Positions 51,688 through 62,811 of a DNA stretch of 64,000 nt are shown piece by piece; the stretch's first letter is position 1, and each line of letters starts with the position of its first letter. A program made the position numbers and the translations under genes. Under the pieces are notes generated by a model. It did no database searches. It was not told the DNA's origin and saw only the letters and a program-made list of their open reading frames with translations. The DNA is from Diphasiastrum complanatum (lineage: Eukaryota; Streptophyta; Lycopodiopsida; Lycopodiales; Lycopodiaceae): contig CM055094.1 of the NCBI GenBank assembly GCA_029204225.1, positions 15,628,928 through 15,692,927 on the forward strand, written 5' to 3'.

Positions 51688-51800
51688 CATAGTCGCAAGC
51701 CACGCTCCAGATCTCGGAACGTGATCTAGAACGCATTCCGAAATGTGATTCGGATCACATTTCGGAAATTAGGGTTCGGGTTTTCTGGAATGCAAACTTT
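51688..51800 (+). mobile_element. hAT-like terminus relic with a third type of subterminal motif
   Basis: CATAGTCGCAAGC starts at 51688, similar to the CATAGTTGCA ends of copies B and C. It is followed by GGAACGTGATC, GAACGCATTCC and the palindrome GAAATGTGATTCGGATCACA(TTTC), then a T tract. The partner end was not found. Confidence 0.5.
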
Positions 51801-52801
51801 TTTTTTTAGCTGTTTTTCACTTTGCCTTAAATTTTTTGCTTCTCCTAATTCGTTTTTTTAGGAGAACTATATAAAAGGGTGGACTTATGCCGATTTATTA
51901 GCAATAGGTTTTTAGAACTTGTTAAATAAGTGCATAGTAAGAAAATATATTTTGGAATTGTGAGCTATTGCAAGCAATTATCACTCTTAATGCTAGTTGG
52001 GTCCCAAACTCATGGATGATGAGTGAGGATAAGGATGAACTTGTGAAAGACAAGTTAATGGCCTACTTTACGAATAAACTGTCAATAATCTAGAAATCAT
52101 GACATGGATAAATGAGCTGAGTTTTTTATATGGAATTTGGATCCAATAGGTGGTAAAATACAGCCATACACAACTTGTAAACAGTCCTTGATAGGCTTGA
52201 CTGGAGCTCCCAAAACCGTTCTATAAAAGCCTATAGACTTGTGCTATCAAGGCAAAGTGTGTGCTGCTTGTGGCACCCCATGCTCATCTCCTATGTGTTA
52301 GTCAACCATCAAAAGTTTCTGTAATCTTAGGTGCCTTGCCATTTAGTTGGATCGAGTAAGCTTGCAACGTTGATTGTTTCGACTCAAACGTCTTATGAAG
52401 GTCACAAATCTGCAACTACAGATCCTATATTGAAAAAATAGATTTCAAGCTATTTATTGATTTTCTTTCCATGGCACATTTTGTTATCATCAATTGAGGT
52501 TCATAATGGACATGGAAAAGTTAAATGGCGATGAATTATTCAAAGCATCAAAGATGTGTGGAGAAGTAGATGAGGTAAAGATTGTTTAGCATAGTGTGTA
52601 AATATAATTTGTATATCATCAAAGCTACTTGTTTGGAAACGAACATGTCTGAGTATCAATTGTAGCTTGTACCAGAGGTTTTTCCAATGTTTCTCCCAAA
52701 TAGTTTTCTTATTACATTAACTATTGTTTTCTGCTATCGAACTATCATTGTCGAATATTTATTTGACTAATATATAGCTTATTTTCCAACACGACTATGT
52801 A
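51801..52801. other. No gene recognised; possibly the body of the hAT-like relic
   Basis: No assignable reading frame. A short open stretch from 52021 (MSEDKDELVKDKLM) is not enough to call. Confidence 0.3.
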
Positions 52802-53746
52802 CTAGTACTTGGACAGTTGTGTGCTCACTCTTAACTTCTCAAAAATAGTTAAATTAATGAAAATATGCAAGGAACCAGTGTCAAATATAATTAAAATATT
52901 TCTACCACAAAGTTGTCCATGCATAACTATCAAAGAAGCGTTGGGAACTAATATCCATGCTGCATCGCTTTTGATAATGTCACCTTTCGCATCACAAGAA
53001 CATTCATCAACCAAAGAATATTAGGATCAGCTTCTTGCTGAATCTTCTCTACTTCCATTGGCTGCTGGTGCTACTCTATTTGAAGGTTATAGATGGTTCT
53101 CATGGACATTTCTTCCACCGATGTTGTCCCAACCATCCAAAGCATAAATTGTCTTTTTGCAAGCTCTCGGTCCTGTGGTGACAACATAGAGCATTGACCC
53201 CCTTGGGCATTAGGTTGCCCATACAACCCACTGCCTTTGAGAGCACCAATCCCTTTACTCTTTTGGCCACCTAGAGCTTGCACTTGCCATTGGCCTTTGA
53301 ACTTCTTAAATTTGCACTTATCCCAAGGCATTTGCTCCCCTTGAGATCACACAAGGTTCCCGCAACTTGTTAATGGGACCTCCTCCCATTCACATAATAA
53401 CTAGCCATCTGAATGGCATTCTGGATGGTATATGTAAATCTATAGGCGCTTCCTCAGCGCTTCTCAACAACACTTCTCTATATCGAACAACATATTCTTG
53501 AACTGATCAATTCCCTTGCTTGAGGTCTTTCCACTATTGCATAGTTCGATTCTTCTCATTAAGAGCCACCCAATTATATACAAATATATGTTGAAATGCC
53601 TCCCATGAATTTGATACAAGGCCATCCTTTTCAGCTTTCCTCCACCATCGTTGTGCTGATTCTTGTAACCTATAAGTAGCTTCAACAATCATTTCTAAAT
53701 AATTGATAACACCACTCATTCCAAAGGGCTTTTTCCATTTTTGCAA
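52802..53746 (-). pseudogene. Ty3/gypsy gag-protease remnant
   Basis: Minus strand: gag pieces YLEMIVEATYRLQESAQRWW and SWEAFQHIFVYNW, VVRYREVLL after frame changes, then, near the end, the protease segment LIIFDTGSLHIFINLTIF with its DTGS active-site motif. Several stops and frameshifts; no RT was found to the left. Confidence 0.8.
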
Positions 53747-54033
53747 CTAGTCTTTAGAACTCGAGCCTTATCTTGTAAGAGTTTGGCTTGTTTTCCACAA
53801 TGTAATTTTTGATGAGAATTGAGGTTCCTCTCTCTACTCGAGAATTATTGCTTGTACATTCTCTCTCTACCCGAGAGCAAGGAGTTTTCTTCATAGTAAA
53901 TGCTTAGAGAAACTTTTTTTGAACATTATCTCTCATAGTGAGTACTTAGTTTTTTGAGTCTATGATATGCTTTTGTGCTCTTGTCTTGAATTTCTAGTAA
54001 TGTGAATTCCTAGCAAAGTGGACAGCTCCTAAA

Positions 54034-57000
54034 TCAGTCGTCAAATTCTTTTGACAGATCACTCTTAGTAGTGTGCAGAAGAGAAGTGTCGTTAGACAAA
54101 ATAAATGCATCATCTACGTAAAGAGCTATGTGAACTGAATTGGTGCCTATATGCTTTGAATAAATATTACAGTCAATTGAATTGTTTGCAGGTCCCAATT
54201 GAATGAGATAAGAGTTGATTCTATCGACCCATGCTCTTGTGGCCTGTTTCAGACCGTAGATTGCTTTGTGCAGCTTGCAAACTTTGTGCTCTTGACCTTT
54301 GACTTTGAATCCTTCCGCTTGGAAGGTATACAACTCCTCTTTGACATTGCCATTGAGAAATGTTGTCTTGACATCCATTTGGTGTATTGCGAGGTCTTCT
54401 GCGACAGCTAACGAAATTAGAGTCATGATTGATTGCATCTTTACAACAAGACTAAATTTTTTTTGATAATCCACTCCTTGGACTTGAGTGAATCCTTTAG
54501 CCACCAGCCGTGCTTTCCATTTAGCAATGGAACCATCAGAGTTGATCTTCTTCTGGAAGATCCACTTGTTGTCAATAACTCTCTTGTGAGTGGGAAAGTC
54601 GACCAGTGTCCAGGTAAGGTTCGTCAAAAGTGAGTTGTATTCATCTTTCATAGCTTCTTGCCACTTCACAGCATCCTTGGAGATAATGTCTTTGGCTAGG
54701 CTCTCTGGTTCTTCTGATGAAGTCTAGAATGATTGAGGTGTATACCTCTCAGGAACTGTCCAAATCCATGAGGATCTACGGACGTTTGGTTGACCAGGAT
54801 GCGATGATGCTTCTTCTTGAATTTCTCCAGATCTGCTCGAGCTGGCTTGTTCTGGTATGATGACAGAGACTGTTGGTTGCTCAGCTTCTGTAGCTGTAGC
54901 TGCAGGTTCTGTAAAAGGAACATCAACGTTGGAAGAATCCATGCTACGTAAAATAGGATGAAATGACATACGATGGTTGTTTGAAATCATAGTATGTATG
55001 TTCTTGAAATATTACATCCCTAGAGACAAATACTACATTGGTGGATGGATCATAAACTTTATAAGCTTTATGCTCATTAGGATAGCCAATGAAACTACAT
55101 TTATTTGTCCTATAATCTAGCTTCTTCCTAAGCTAACAAAACATATACAACCAAAGATTTTAAATAGCTGACACTAGGCTTGTGCACATGCCAAACTTCA
55201 TGAGGAGTTTTGTTGTTGACGGCTTTGGTGCTGGATCTGTTCTGCACGTAACAGGATGTGGCAGTAGCTTCTGCCCAGAACTTCGCAGATAGGTGAGCTT
55301 GATGTAGCATGGATCTGGCTGAGTTGAGAAGAGTTTGATTCTTCCTTTTTGCAATCCTGTTCTGTTGAGGTGAATAGGAAGTGTTGAACAGTTTTCTAAT
55401 ACCATGTTCAGCCATATAGTCGAACATCTCGTTAGAGAGGTATTTGTTGCCACCATCAGTTCAGAGTGCTTTCACTTTTGTAGATGTTTGTGTCTCAGCC
55501 ATGGCCTTGAATATCTTGAAGCATTCAAAGGCTTCAGATTTGTGCTTAATAAACATGATTGTAGACCATCTAGAATAATCATCTATGAAAGTGATAAAGT
55601 AGATCGCATCTCCTAAGGACGAAGTTGGCATTGGACCACACAGATCGCTATGTACAAGATTCAATACATGCTTTGTTTTGATGGAATGTGATTTGGGAAA
55701 CTTGATTCTAGAGTGTCAACCATAGACGCATGATTCACAAAAGAAAGATTTCCTATCTAATGAAGAAGGAAAATACAATCCATCAACTAGATTATCACAA
55801 TGCATATAGGAAAGTGATCTTGTATTCACGTGTCCAAATCGACTATGCCACAGAATAGCATTATTGTTTACATTTTCATTAGAGATACTAGCTAATGCAA
55901 CTGAATTAGAAAGTACATAAAGATCTCCAACTCTAGTGCATATAGTCAGAGTAGTGTCTTTGTCGAATATTGTGGCCCTCATTAGTTATCTTAGAGACTG
56001 ATAACAGGTTCTTTGATAGCTGAGGAATGTGAAGGACGTTGGGAACACAAATAGATAGATCGTTGTTGAATGTGATCTTGATTGTCCCTTTGCCTTCCAT
56101 GCGTATGGTGGTTGAATCTCCAAGGTAAATGAATTGATCTCTGCTATGAGCTGCATACTCGGTGAACCATTCCTTGCGAGAGGTCATGTGTTGGGTATCG
56201 TCACTGTCCAGGTACCAACTATCACAATCTTCGTTGATGTTGCTGTAAACCATTAACAAATGTGTATCTTGTTCCTTGAATTCTGCCGTGTTGGAGGAGT
56301 TTGGCTGTTGTTGCTGTTGTTGCTTCTTTGCCTCGTTGTAAATGCGGATGCGACACTCCTTGATGTCGTGATTAGTCTCTTGCAATATCTGCAGAAAAGC
56401 TTCTTGCACGATCCACCATGCTCACCTTGAGTGTGAGGCTTCTGTTGTTGCTACTGCACTTGATTCTTGCCCTTGGAGTAGTCTTTCTTCTTGGTGTATA
56501 GAGCCATGGATTTGTCTATGATAGACAGGAAGGGTGCTAGTCTTTCTCCGCATTTCTTCTTGAAGAAGATGACCGATCACCTTTTGAAGAGTGAGGTCGG
56601 GTTGTGTGGAGATCATCACCACAAAGTATTCATAAGACTTTGGAAGAGAAGAAAGCAAGGTCATAATGACATCATCATCTTGAATAGAACATCCTACAGC
56701 TGATAACTGATCCAATAAAGTGATGGTAGTAGAATCAGACATGCTAAGAGTAAAGAACTTCCTTCTAAGACGTAATCTAGTGGTTACATCACGAGTCTCA
56801 TAGAGATTTGATAACAAATTTAATGCATCCTTAGAGATTTTGCATGTGGTAACATGGGATATTTGGGAGTCAGCCAGATTGAGTGTGATGCATGCTAAGG
56901 CCTTCTGACCTTTGATCTTCCATGCCTTCGCTTGATCACCATCTTTTGGTTTTAGGTCAGCACCTTCTACTACATCCCAAAGATCTCTATCTATCAACAT

Positions 57001-57132
57001 CATCGGGAGTTTTAACTTCCAGATGACGAGATCTATGAGTTTTTGAGTCAATTTGGAGATTTGCCAATTTTGCTTGTATTGGTTTCTCTCTCTAGATGAG
57101 CCGAAAAGTGATAATTTTCTCTCTCTACCCAA
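54034..57132 (-). pseudogene. Copia gag-pol remnant lacking RNase H
   Basis: Minus strand, in Copia order: gag 57132-56422 (open for 236 codons; DLWDVVEGADLK, RRKFFTLSMSDST, LLSSLPKSYEYFV); a degenerate knuckle; protease about 56240 (WYLDSDDTQHMT, with the catalytic SGA changed to SDD); GAG-pre-integrase about 55860 (LWHSRFGHVN, CESCVYG); integrase about 55660-55140 (HSDLCGPMP, FIDDYSRW, TDGGNKYLS, NRIAKRKN); RT 54669-54034 (WIFQKKINSDGS, KARLVAKGFTQVQGVDY, HQMDVKTTFLNG, YGLKQATRAW, LYVDDAFILS). It stops about 20 residues after YVDD. Stops separate most domains. No tRNA-Met primer-binding site was found beside gag. Confidence 0.9.
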
Positions 57133-57143
57133 GGAGAGGAGCT

Positions 57144-57360
57144 TGTTGGGACTTGTTTATTTAATTAAGTCTTCCACACGTGTGAAACACCTTTTGGTAA
57201 TGAATGAATGCATGTAGAATGGTCATTATGCCTTAGATCTTGTCATTGATTTTGGATTTCAATCAATAGGCGATCTATAGTGCATGAGCCAAGATTAGGA
57301 GATCAATTTCACACATTAAGGCATTCCCACATGTGTGAATTTTCACACGGTACCAGAGCC
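57144..57360 (+). mobile_element. LTR end and primer-binding site of a plus-strand element
   Basis: TGTTGGGACTTG at 57144 and TTTTCACA ending at 57347 bound a possible LTR of about 204 bp. CGGTACCAGAGCC follows, a primer-binding-site variant of TGGTATCAGAGCC. It directly abuts the start of the minus-strand Copia gag. Confidence 0.55.
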
Positions 57361-57737
57361 TACCTAAGTTTTTGATGCATCTATCATCCATAGTTTCAAA
57401 AATTTCATGAAAATCAAGATATAGAGAGTGTTGATTGCATCTCCCATGCTATATCAAGGAAATTTGGATCAAGAGGGTTCATTATCATAATGATTGAATC
57501 ATTTCAGGTATTGTACGGAATCCCCTACTAAGGCACATGTGAAGTACAACCAAGGAAAGTTCTCTTCCAAGTTAGATCCAAATTTGGTGCTAGATAGCTT
57601 GTTTAAAAGCTAGTTTTGTCTAGTTTTTGTACCAATTTGTTTCAATCCATTTGGTAGAGCCAATCAATAGTTATAAGCTTTTGAAGAGAGTTAGGTAGGG
57701 CACCTAGACCTATGTGGACACATTTGGTTTGATCAAC

Positions 57738-58103
57738 ATCAACAAATTGCAAATCCAACAAGAAGTGCTTTCTTTGTGGTAAGAAGGGGCATTTTGCTTC
57801 TAATTGTTTCAAGAAGAGAAATGATGATAAGGTAGCAAGAGGGACTAATTGTGGTAAGATTTTCAAAATTGATGCTAATTCTTGTGGAAGTGTGGCCAAG
57901 AGGAGCTTGGATCATCTCAAGGAGGAGACAAGTGATCTACCTCAATCTATGTTCCAAGATGGTGAAGCTCATGAAGATAGTGCTTTGGCAAAAGCACATG
58001 GAGAGTTATTGCCAAGGAGGTCTACTTATCATCAATTATCTTATCTTGTTCATTTGGATGATTTCATTTCATCATGTAAAATCAAAGATAGTGCTATTTC
58101 ATA
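57738..58103 (+). pseudogene. Retroelement gag fragment with intact zinc knuckle
   Basis: CFLCGKKGHFASNCFKK is a complete CX2CX4HX4C knuckle. It is followed by about 90 codons without a stop (RGTNCGKIFKID, DLPQSMFQDGEAHEDS), ending at 58104. The family is not resolved. Confidence 0.6.
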
Positions 58104-58635
58104 ATCTTGTGGGTTATGTTAATAATTGATTTGCATGAGTGTCATTTAGTAAGGCTGAGGATGGAAAATAAAACATTAGCGATTTGATAGGCCTATAGAA
58201 GCATAAAAATAAGCAAAAATGAAAATCTCTATCATTGTAACTTCATCCACACTTAGTCGTATAGCCCCTTAGCTTGTTTGTCATAGAAGACCTTGATATT
58301 TGTGTTAGTAACAGTTGACAATCCTCTCCTTTCACCCATACCTCTAAGAGCTCGGAAATCTTCATTGGCTGGGGAGTACAAATAATCAAAGTGGACTTCG
58401 TCAATTTTAGTTCTGTAGCATTTTAAGTTTGTTTATATTAGCCACATCCCGGTTCAATAAACTTTTCACAATTTTCGCAATATTTCCAATCACATTACTA
58501 CTAAAAATTGCATTAATGTAGGAAGCGTGAGGGAAAGTCATATATCGGTTTGCACACTTGTCCAAGATAGAGAGAGGGGTGTGAGGAAGAGGTTGAACTT
58601 TGAGAGTGAGAGATGACATGGGAGCACGTCTGCTT

Positions 58636-58637
<2 letters not shown>
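58104..58637. other. No gene recognised
   Basis: AT-rich sequence up to the GA tract. Confidence 0.4.

Positions 58638-58726
<89 letters not shown>
58638..58726 (+). repeat. (GA)n microsatellite, about 89 bp
   Basis: Uninterrupted GA. Confidence 0.95.
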
Positions 58727-58729
<3 letters not shown>

Positions 58730-59390
58730 ACTTCCCTCTAATCATTTTAGTGCTCTTATGGAGACATTTGGGTAGGTGGGACTCTGGAGCTTGGACTCTT
58801 TGTCAACCTCAAAAAATTGAGCACCTAGACAATAGGCCTTTTTTGAGCTTATTCTTAGTATTCTCAAAGCTTTCAATTTTGAGAGTCATGTCGGAATGTT
58901 GCAATTGATGACTGGGTCTTTGCTCTTTGAAAAGGTAAAGGATGCGTGGCCCAAATTTTCTTGATATCGCTTGTGTGGAGGTTGGATCAGGCTTTGAGGT
59001 GAGCAATTTTAAGGCTAGGCCTCAATGACAAGGACGATACAAGAATGATATGTCTTAATTTGCAACCAATCTATCGTGTATGGATTGTCAGCATCTAATA
59101 GGATTAAATAAGATGTGCCATCATGTTTGGAAGGCAAGTCAGTCAAACAAGAATTCTCATGAGACGTGCTATGGGCCTTCACAAATCCAAGAAGCTTACA
59201 ACGAATAATAGTTTGCCACATGAGTCAACGTGGCACACCATATTAGAATATAGCCTTTACTAGCCATGGTGAAAAAGGAACAACCAAAGCCTTTTGGAAG
59301 AAGAGAACGAGAATAATTTTTGTTCGTGTAAAAAAGAGATTTGTGCCTTTGCATTGGGCTAAATGGTTGACATTAAGAAAGTTTAGAAAT

Positions 59391-59395
<5 letters not shown>
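58727..59395. other. No gene recognised
   Basis: No assignable frame on either strand; short open stretches only. Confidence 0.4.

Positions 59396-59443
<48 letters not shown>
59396..59443 (+). repeat. (GA)n microsatellite, about 48 bp
   Basis: GA tract followed by two GATTGAGA units. Confidence 0.95.
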
Positions 59444-59447
<4 letters not shown>

Positions 59448-60026
59448 AGAGATTGAGATTGATGTTATTTTTTAGAGTTCGGGTTAGGGCTTTATGTTTA
59501 AGTGGGGGGAAGGCCTCCCTTGACGACACATTGCCAGAGGGTGTGTGCCCAAGAAGGCGGAACGCTTGAGGGGAGGGTTTTTTTTGGTTGCATTTCTGTT
59601 CGATCTTTGCGGTTTATGTTTTGCATTTTTTTTGTGGATTCTTTTCTATTCCACATTTTTTTTTGGCGATTTTTTATCCGCATTTTATATTACGTGGTTG
59701 TATATATTCTTTTTGCTTTTTTTGTTGCGTTTATGTTTCGTGCTTATTTATTTAATTAAAAATTTAGGTCTTCCCATTTTTATGCAAAATAAAATTTTTA
59801 AAAATTTTGTGTGGCAAGTAGTCATTGATTATCCACATGCATATTTCATCATAACTATGCCCACTCGAAAATCATCACAAAAATGATCACAAAAAATTAT
59901 GGTTTTAAATTTAGTTAAATATTGTGCTTCTAGAGCAGCCTCTTAGAAAAAAAAAAAAAAACGGAAGCCGCTTGGCATTACTGTTACTCTGTTTACGATC
60001 ATAAAATACCCATCAAAAGAGAGGTA

Positions 60027-60495
60027 ATGGAGAGACAGAGCAAGCGGGGAGCCATGGCGCCTATGGATGCTGAGAAGAGACTGGAGCGCGTCATGGATCG
60101 TCTTTTCGATCATCGCTCTGCCTCATCTCCATCAACGCCTGCTGCCAGGTCTCTCCTTCCTCTTATGCAAATGTTCTCTTTCTTTTTCTTTGACATGAAT
60201 CTATATCAGGCCTTGGCCTTGAGACTTTTCAGGTTTCAGGCTTGAGATTTGAGATTGAATTTTTAAATTGATCCATCTTTGCAGCTCAGCAGGGCGCTCG
60301 ATTTCATTACTGAACACAGGAGGGTCACTGAACAGGGAAAAGGCAGGGTTAGAGCCGCAAGGGGGTTATCACTCACCTACCAACGTCGTTTCAGCATCTA
60401 GTGCTACTGAACCTCTATGCAGACCATGGGATCGTGGGGATTTGTTCCGGCGCCTGGCAACATTTAAGTCCATGACTTGGTTTGGGAAGCCTCAA
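60027..60495 (+). CDS. C3HC zinc-finger (NIPA/ZC3HC1-like) gene, first two exons
   Basis: C3HC proteins are nuclear zinc-finger proteins; the animal member NIPA/ZC3HC1 is associated with nuclear-pore baskets and F-box function, and plants have two or more homologues. Exon 1 is 60027-60148 (ATG; MDAEKRLERVMDRLF) and exon 2 is 60285-60495. The junction phase fits (AG|C), and borders are AG|GT, CAG| and CAA|GTAGGT. Exon 2 ends with LCRPWDRGDLFRRLATFKSM and TWFGKPQ, the conserved lead-in to the C3HC finger in plant homologues. The zinc ligands themselves are in exons to the right, outside the window. I chose ATG 60027; an in-frame ATG 12 codons later (60063) would start directly at MDAEKR and is equally plausible. 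The following intron already holds a non-autonomous hAT element and hAT copy C. Confidence 0.85.
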
Positions 60496-60767
60496 GTAGG
60501 TTTTGTGTGTACTTTTCCTATTAGTTCTACTTTTTATCTTTTGATATGACTATCATTGACACATGTATTGGTTGATAATGATTTAGGGATCTCGCCAAAT
60601 TATGTATGGCATTTTTGTGTTCGCTAATGATTAAGCTATTCACTTGTGAGAGCTTGTCTAGGTATGTGACCTTAAGGTATTTTCACAGATAAAGTCAATA
60701 ACACATCCGCTTGTAGACGCTCACATAGTAAAATTTAGGCATATAGTAAATAGATCAATCTTGCCAC
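60496..60767. other. Start of the large second intron of the C3HC gene
   Basis: No coding sequence. Its right part is the first unit of a local duplication that the element at 60768 interrupts. Confidence 0.55.
60760..60767. repeat. Target-site duplication, left (CTTGCCAC)
   Basis: Perfect 8-bp match to 61546-61553, directly outside the element ends. Confidence 0.92.
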
Positions 60768-61545
60768 CATAGACGCCTGTTCCGTATGTGTTCTGCACGT
60801 ACAGAATGTACGTACAGAATGAGCTGTAATTTATTTGGGAAAAAATAGGTTTTTGCATAAAGCCCCAAAATGTGCCTCATTTGGCTTGGACAGCTGCCAA
60901 GGTGAAGGAGGAGAGGGTGCATAGATCTTGTTGCCATTTTGACCGAAGCGTGTTTGCCATCAGTGTTCTAGCATTGTGCGGAGTACGATTGTAAGTTCAG
61001 CCATCTCCATAGCTATCCATGCACCGTGTATATATCCTCATGAGAATTAGTCGGTCCAGTAATAAGTTTAGTCTTTGTTTGGTTCTTGATTGAGCTTTTA
61101 AGCGAAAGCTATAAGTTCATTATGTGTAGAATTATAGTTTAACTTATCCCACTGTACACGTTACACATGAGATTCAGCATGACTCAGCTGATAACTCACA
61201 AAGCAAGACAACTTTTATTACACTTCTAAATTCTAATGCTCCATTTATGAATGATCTTGATGCCAAAGTGGCCATTTTGACATTGCAGAAATGATTCATT
61301 TGAATTTCAAATGTCTGCATGCCTGGATAGTTTTCTTTTACTCAATTACTAATGCATTATTGAGTTCATCGAGAATCTGAATTTTTCATGGTTATGCTTG
61401 GATTTCTGATTGCCCATCGCCATTTTTATATTTAGCTCTATGTTTAAAAAAAAATTGCAAAGTAAAAAGAATACATGCATGTTCAAAAAGAAGAGACAGG
61501 CCCGTTCTGTTCTGTACACGTTTCGAAACGGAACGGGCAACTATG
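60768..61545. mobile_element. Non-autonomous hAT-like element, 778 bp
   Basis: The left end is CATAGACGCCTGTTCCGT. The right end, complemented, is CATAGTTGCCCGTTCCGT, 15 of 18 matching. A perfect 8-bp duplication CTTGCCAC flanks it. Subterminal motifs are GTACAGAA and CGTTTCGAAACG, with an A tract near the right end (about 61446-61454). No coding potential. The CATAG(TT)GC start links it to copies A-C. It lies in an intron of the C3HC gene. Confidence 0.9.
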
Positions 61546-61553
61546 CTTGCCAC
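61546..61553. repeat. Target-site duplication, right (CTTGCCAC)
   Basis: Perfect copy of 60760-60767. Confidence 0.92.
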
Positions 61554-61555
61554 CA

Positions 61556-61805
61556 TACTCTCGGGGAGTACGCTTGAGAACTTCCATGTGCCCTTAAGAG
61601 TATTTGGAGTATGCCAAAGTATTTCATACCTGTATGCTAGAAATACTTTGTAAACTGATAGTAAAATCTTGACATGTGGTAAAATCGATCAATCTTTCCA
61701 ACGTAATCTTCTCGAGTATGCTCCAAAACTCCCATGTGCCTTCAAGAGTATTTGGAGTATGCCAAAGTTTTTCATGTTCATATGCTAGAAATTCTCAGTT
61801 TACCA
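61556..61805 (+). repeat. Local tandem duplication, period about 148 bp
   Basis: CCATGTGCC, AAGAGTATTTGGAGTATGCC, TATGCTAGAAAT and GTAAAAT recur at about 148 bp (for example 61584 and 61732). The first unit's left part lies at about 60729-60767, left of the element, so the element was inserted into unit 1 after the duplication or into one of two existing units. Confidence 0.8.
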
Positions 61806-62252
61806 AAAATTACATACAGTATGCAACTCACTAGGTATAGTGGCCCTATACGTGCAAGGTTGACAAGCGAACATGCAAATGTTCGTGTGCTATCATACAT
61901 GTATGGCTGCAACTATGAAATTAACCATCATATAGGGATCTTTACCCAACAAAGTACTGGTGTGTAGGCCCTTGTATAAAGGATCTCTACCCAAACGATC
62001 TACAAAGCAAGAGAAAGTATCAGTGGAATGCGAGCAAGTTACTCTACTCATGGCCTACAATCAAGTTTAACTTCCTTAAGCACATCTCAAGGGCAAGCAA
62101 TCTTGTTATATCAGCGAGTCCACAGGTAAAGACAGGAGGTTATTTGGATGGTTGATAATTTTGGGCAGACAACGTAAGGGGTCTATGCTTGATAACAAAG
62201 GAACATATAAATCTTTTCCCTCAAAGAGAGATAAATCATATCATGTTTGTAC
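61806..62252. other. Intron of the C3HC gene; no gene recognised
   Basis: No coding sequence found. The last 8 bp, GTTTGTAC (62245-62252), are the predicted target duplication of copy C. Confidence 0.5.
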
Positions 62253-62510
62253 CATAGTTGCACTGCGTTTCTGAAACGCGTTTCTGAAATGCGTTTCGGA
62301 AATATGGAATTTTTTTCCAGAAACCTTTTTTTAAATTTTTTTGTGCAATATGGGTATCAGGTGAAAGCTCTAATTAAGAGCATAATTACTGTGTATTTTG
62401 CCGAACGTTTCGGGTGCAGGATGGTCTAGTTTAGGTGCATTAATTTCTAGGTTTACGCTTTAACTCCCAGGTGCATTAATAAAAAAACATGATGCCCTAA
62501 AATTTAACTC

Positions 62511-62549
62511 CCTCTCTCTCTCTCTCTCTCGTTATCTCTCTCAGATCCA
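62511..62549 (+). repeat. (CT)n tract in the 3' region of copy C, outer
   Basis: CT run of about 30 bp with a short interruption, at the position of the interrupted GA tract in copy B (about 9949-9985). Confidence 0.85.
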
Positions 62550-62652
62550 ACAAACTAAACAAATGAATCATGCTAAACGAAAACCATGCTAAGTGTTCTG
62601 AACCAATCACCATACTGCATCGTGCTGAACCGTACTAAAGCATTTTTCAACC

Positions 62653-62655
<3 letters not shown>

Positions 62656-62690
<35 letters not shown>
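62656..62690 (+). repeat. (CT)n tract in the 3' region of copy C, inner
   Basis: About 35 bp of CT at the homologous place of the 115-bp GA tract in copy B. The flank AGAACAGTACTGAATCA corresponds to TGATTCAGTATTGTTCT in B. Confidence 0.9.
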
Positions 62691-62693
<3 letters not shown>

Positions 62694-62811
62694 GAACAGT
62701 ACTGAATCATTACACTGCTGTGAATAGGATCATCGTAATATATAATATCGGGCCACATGGCACCAAAATGGAGTACAATGATGTTCCATGAACATAATGA
62801 AAACTACACAA

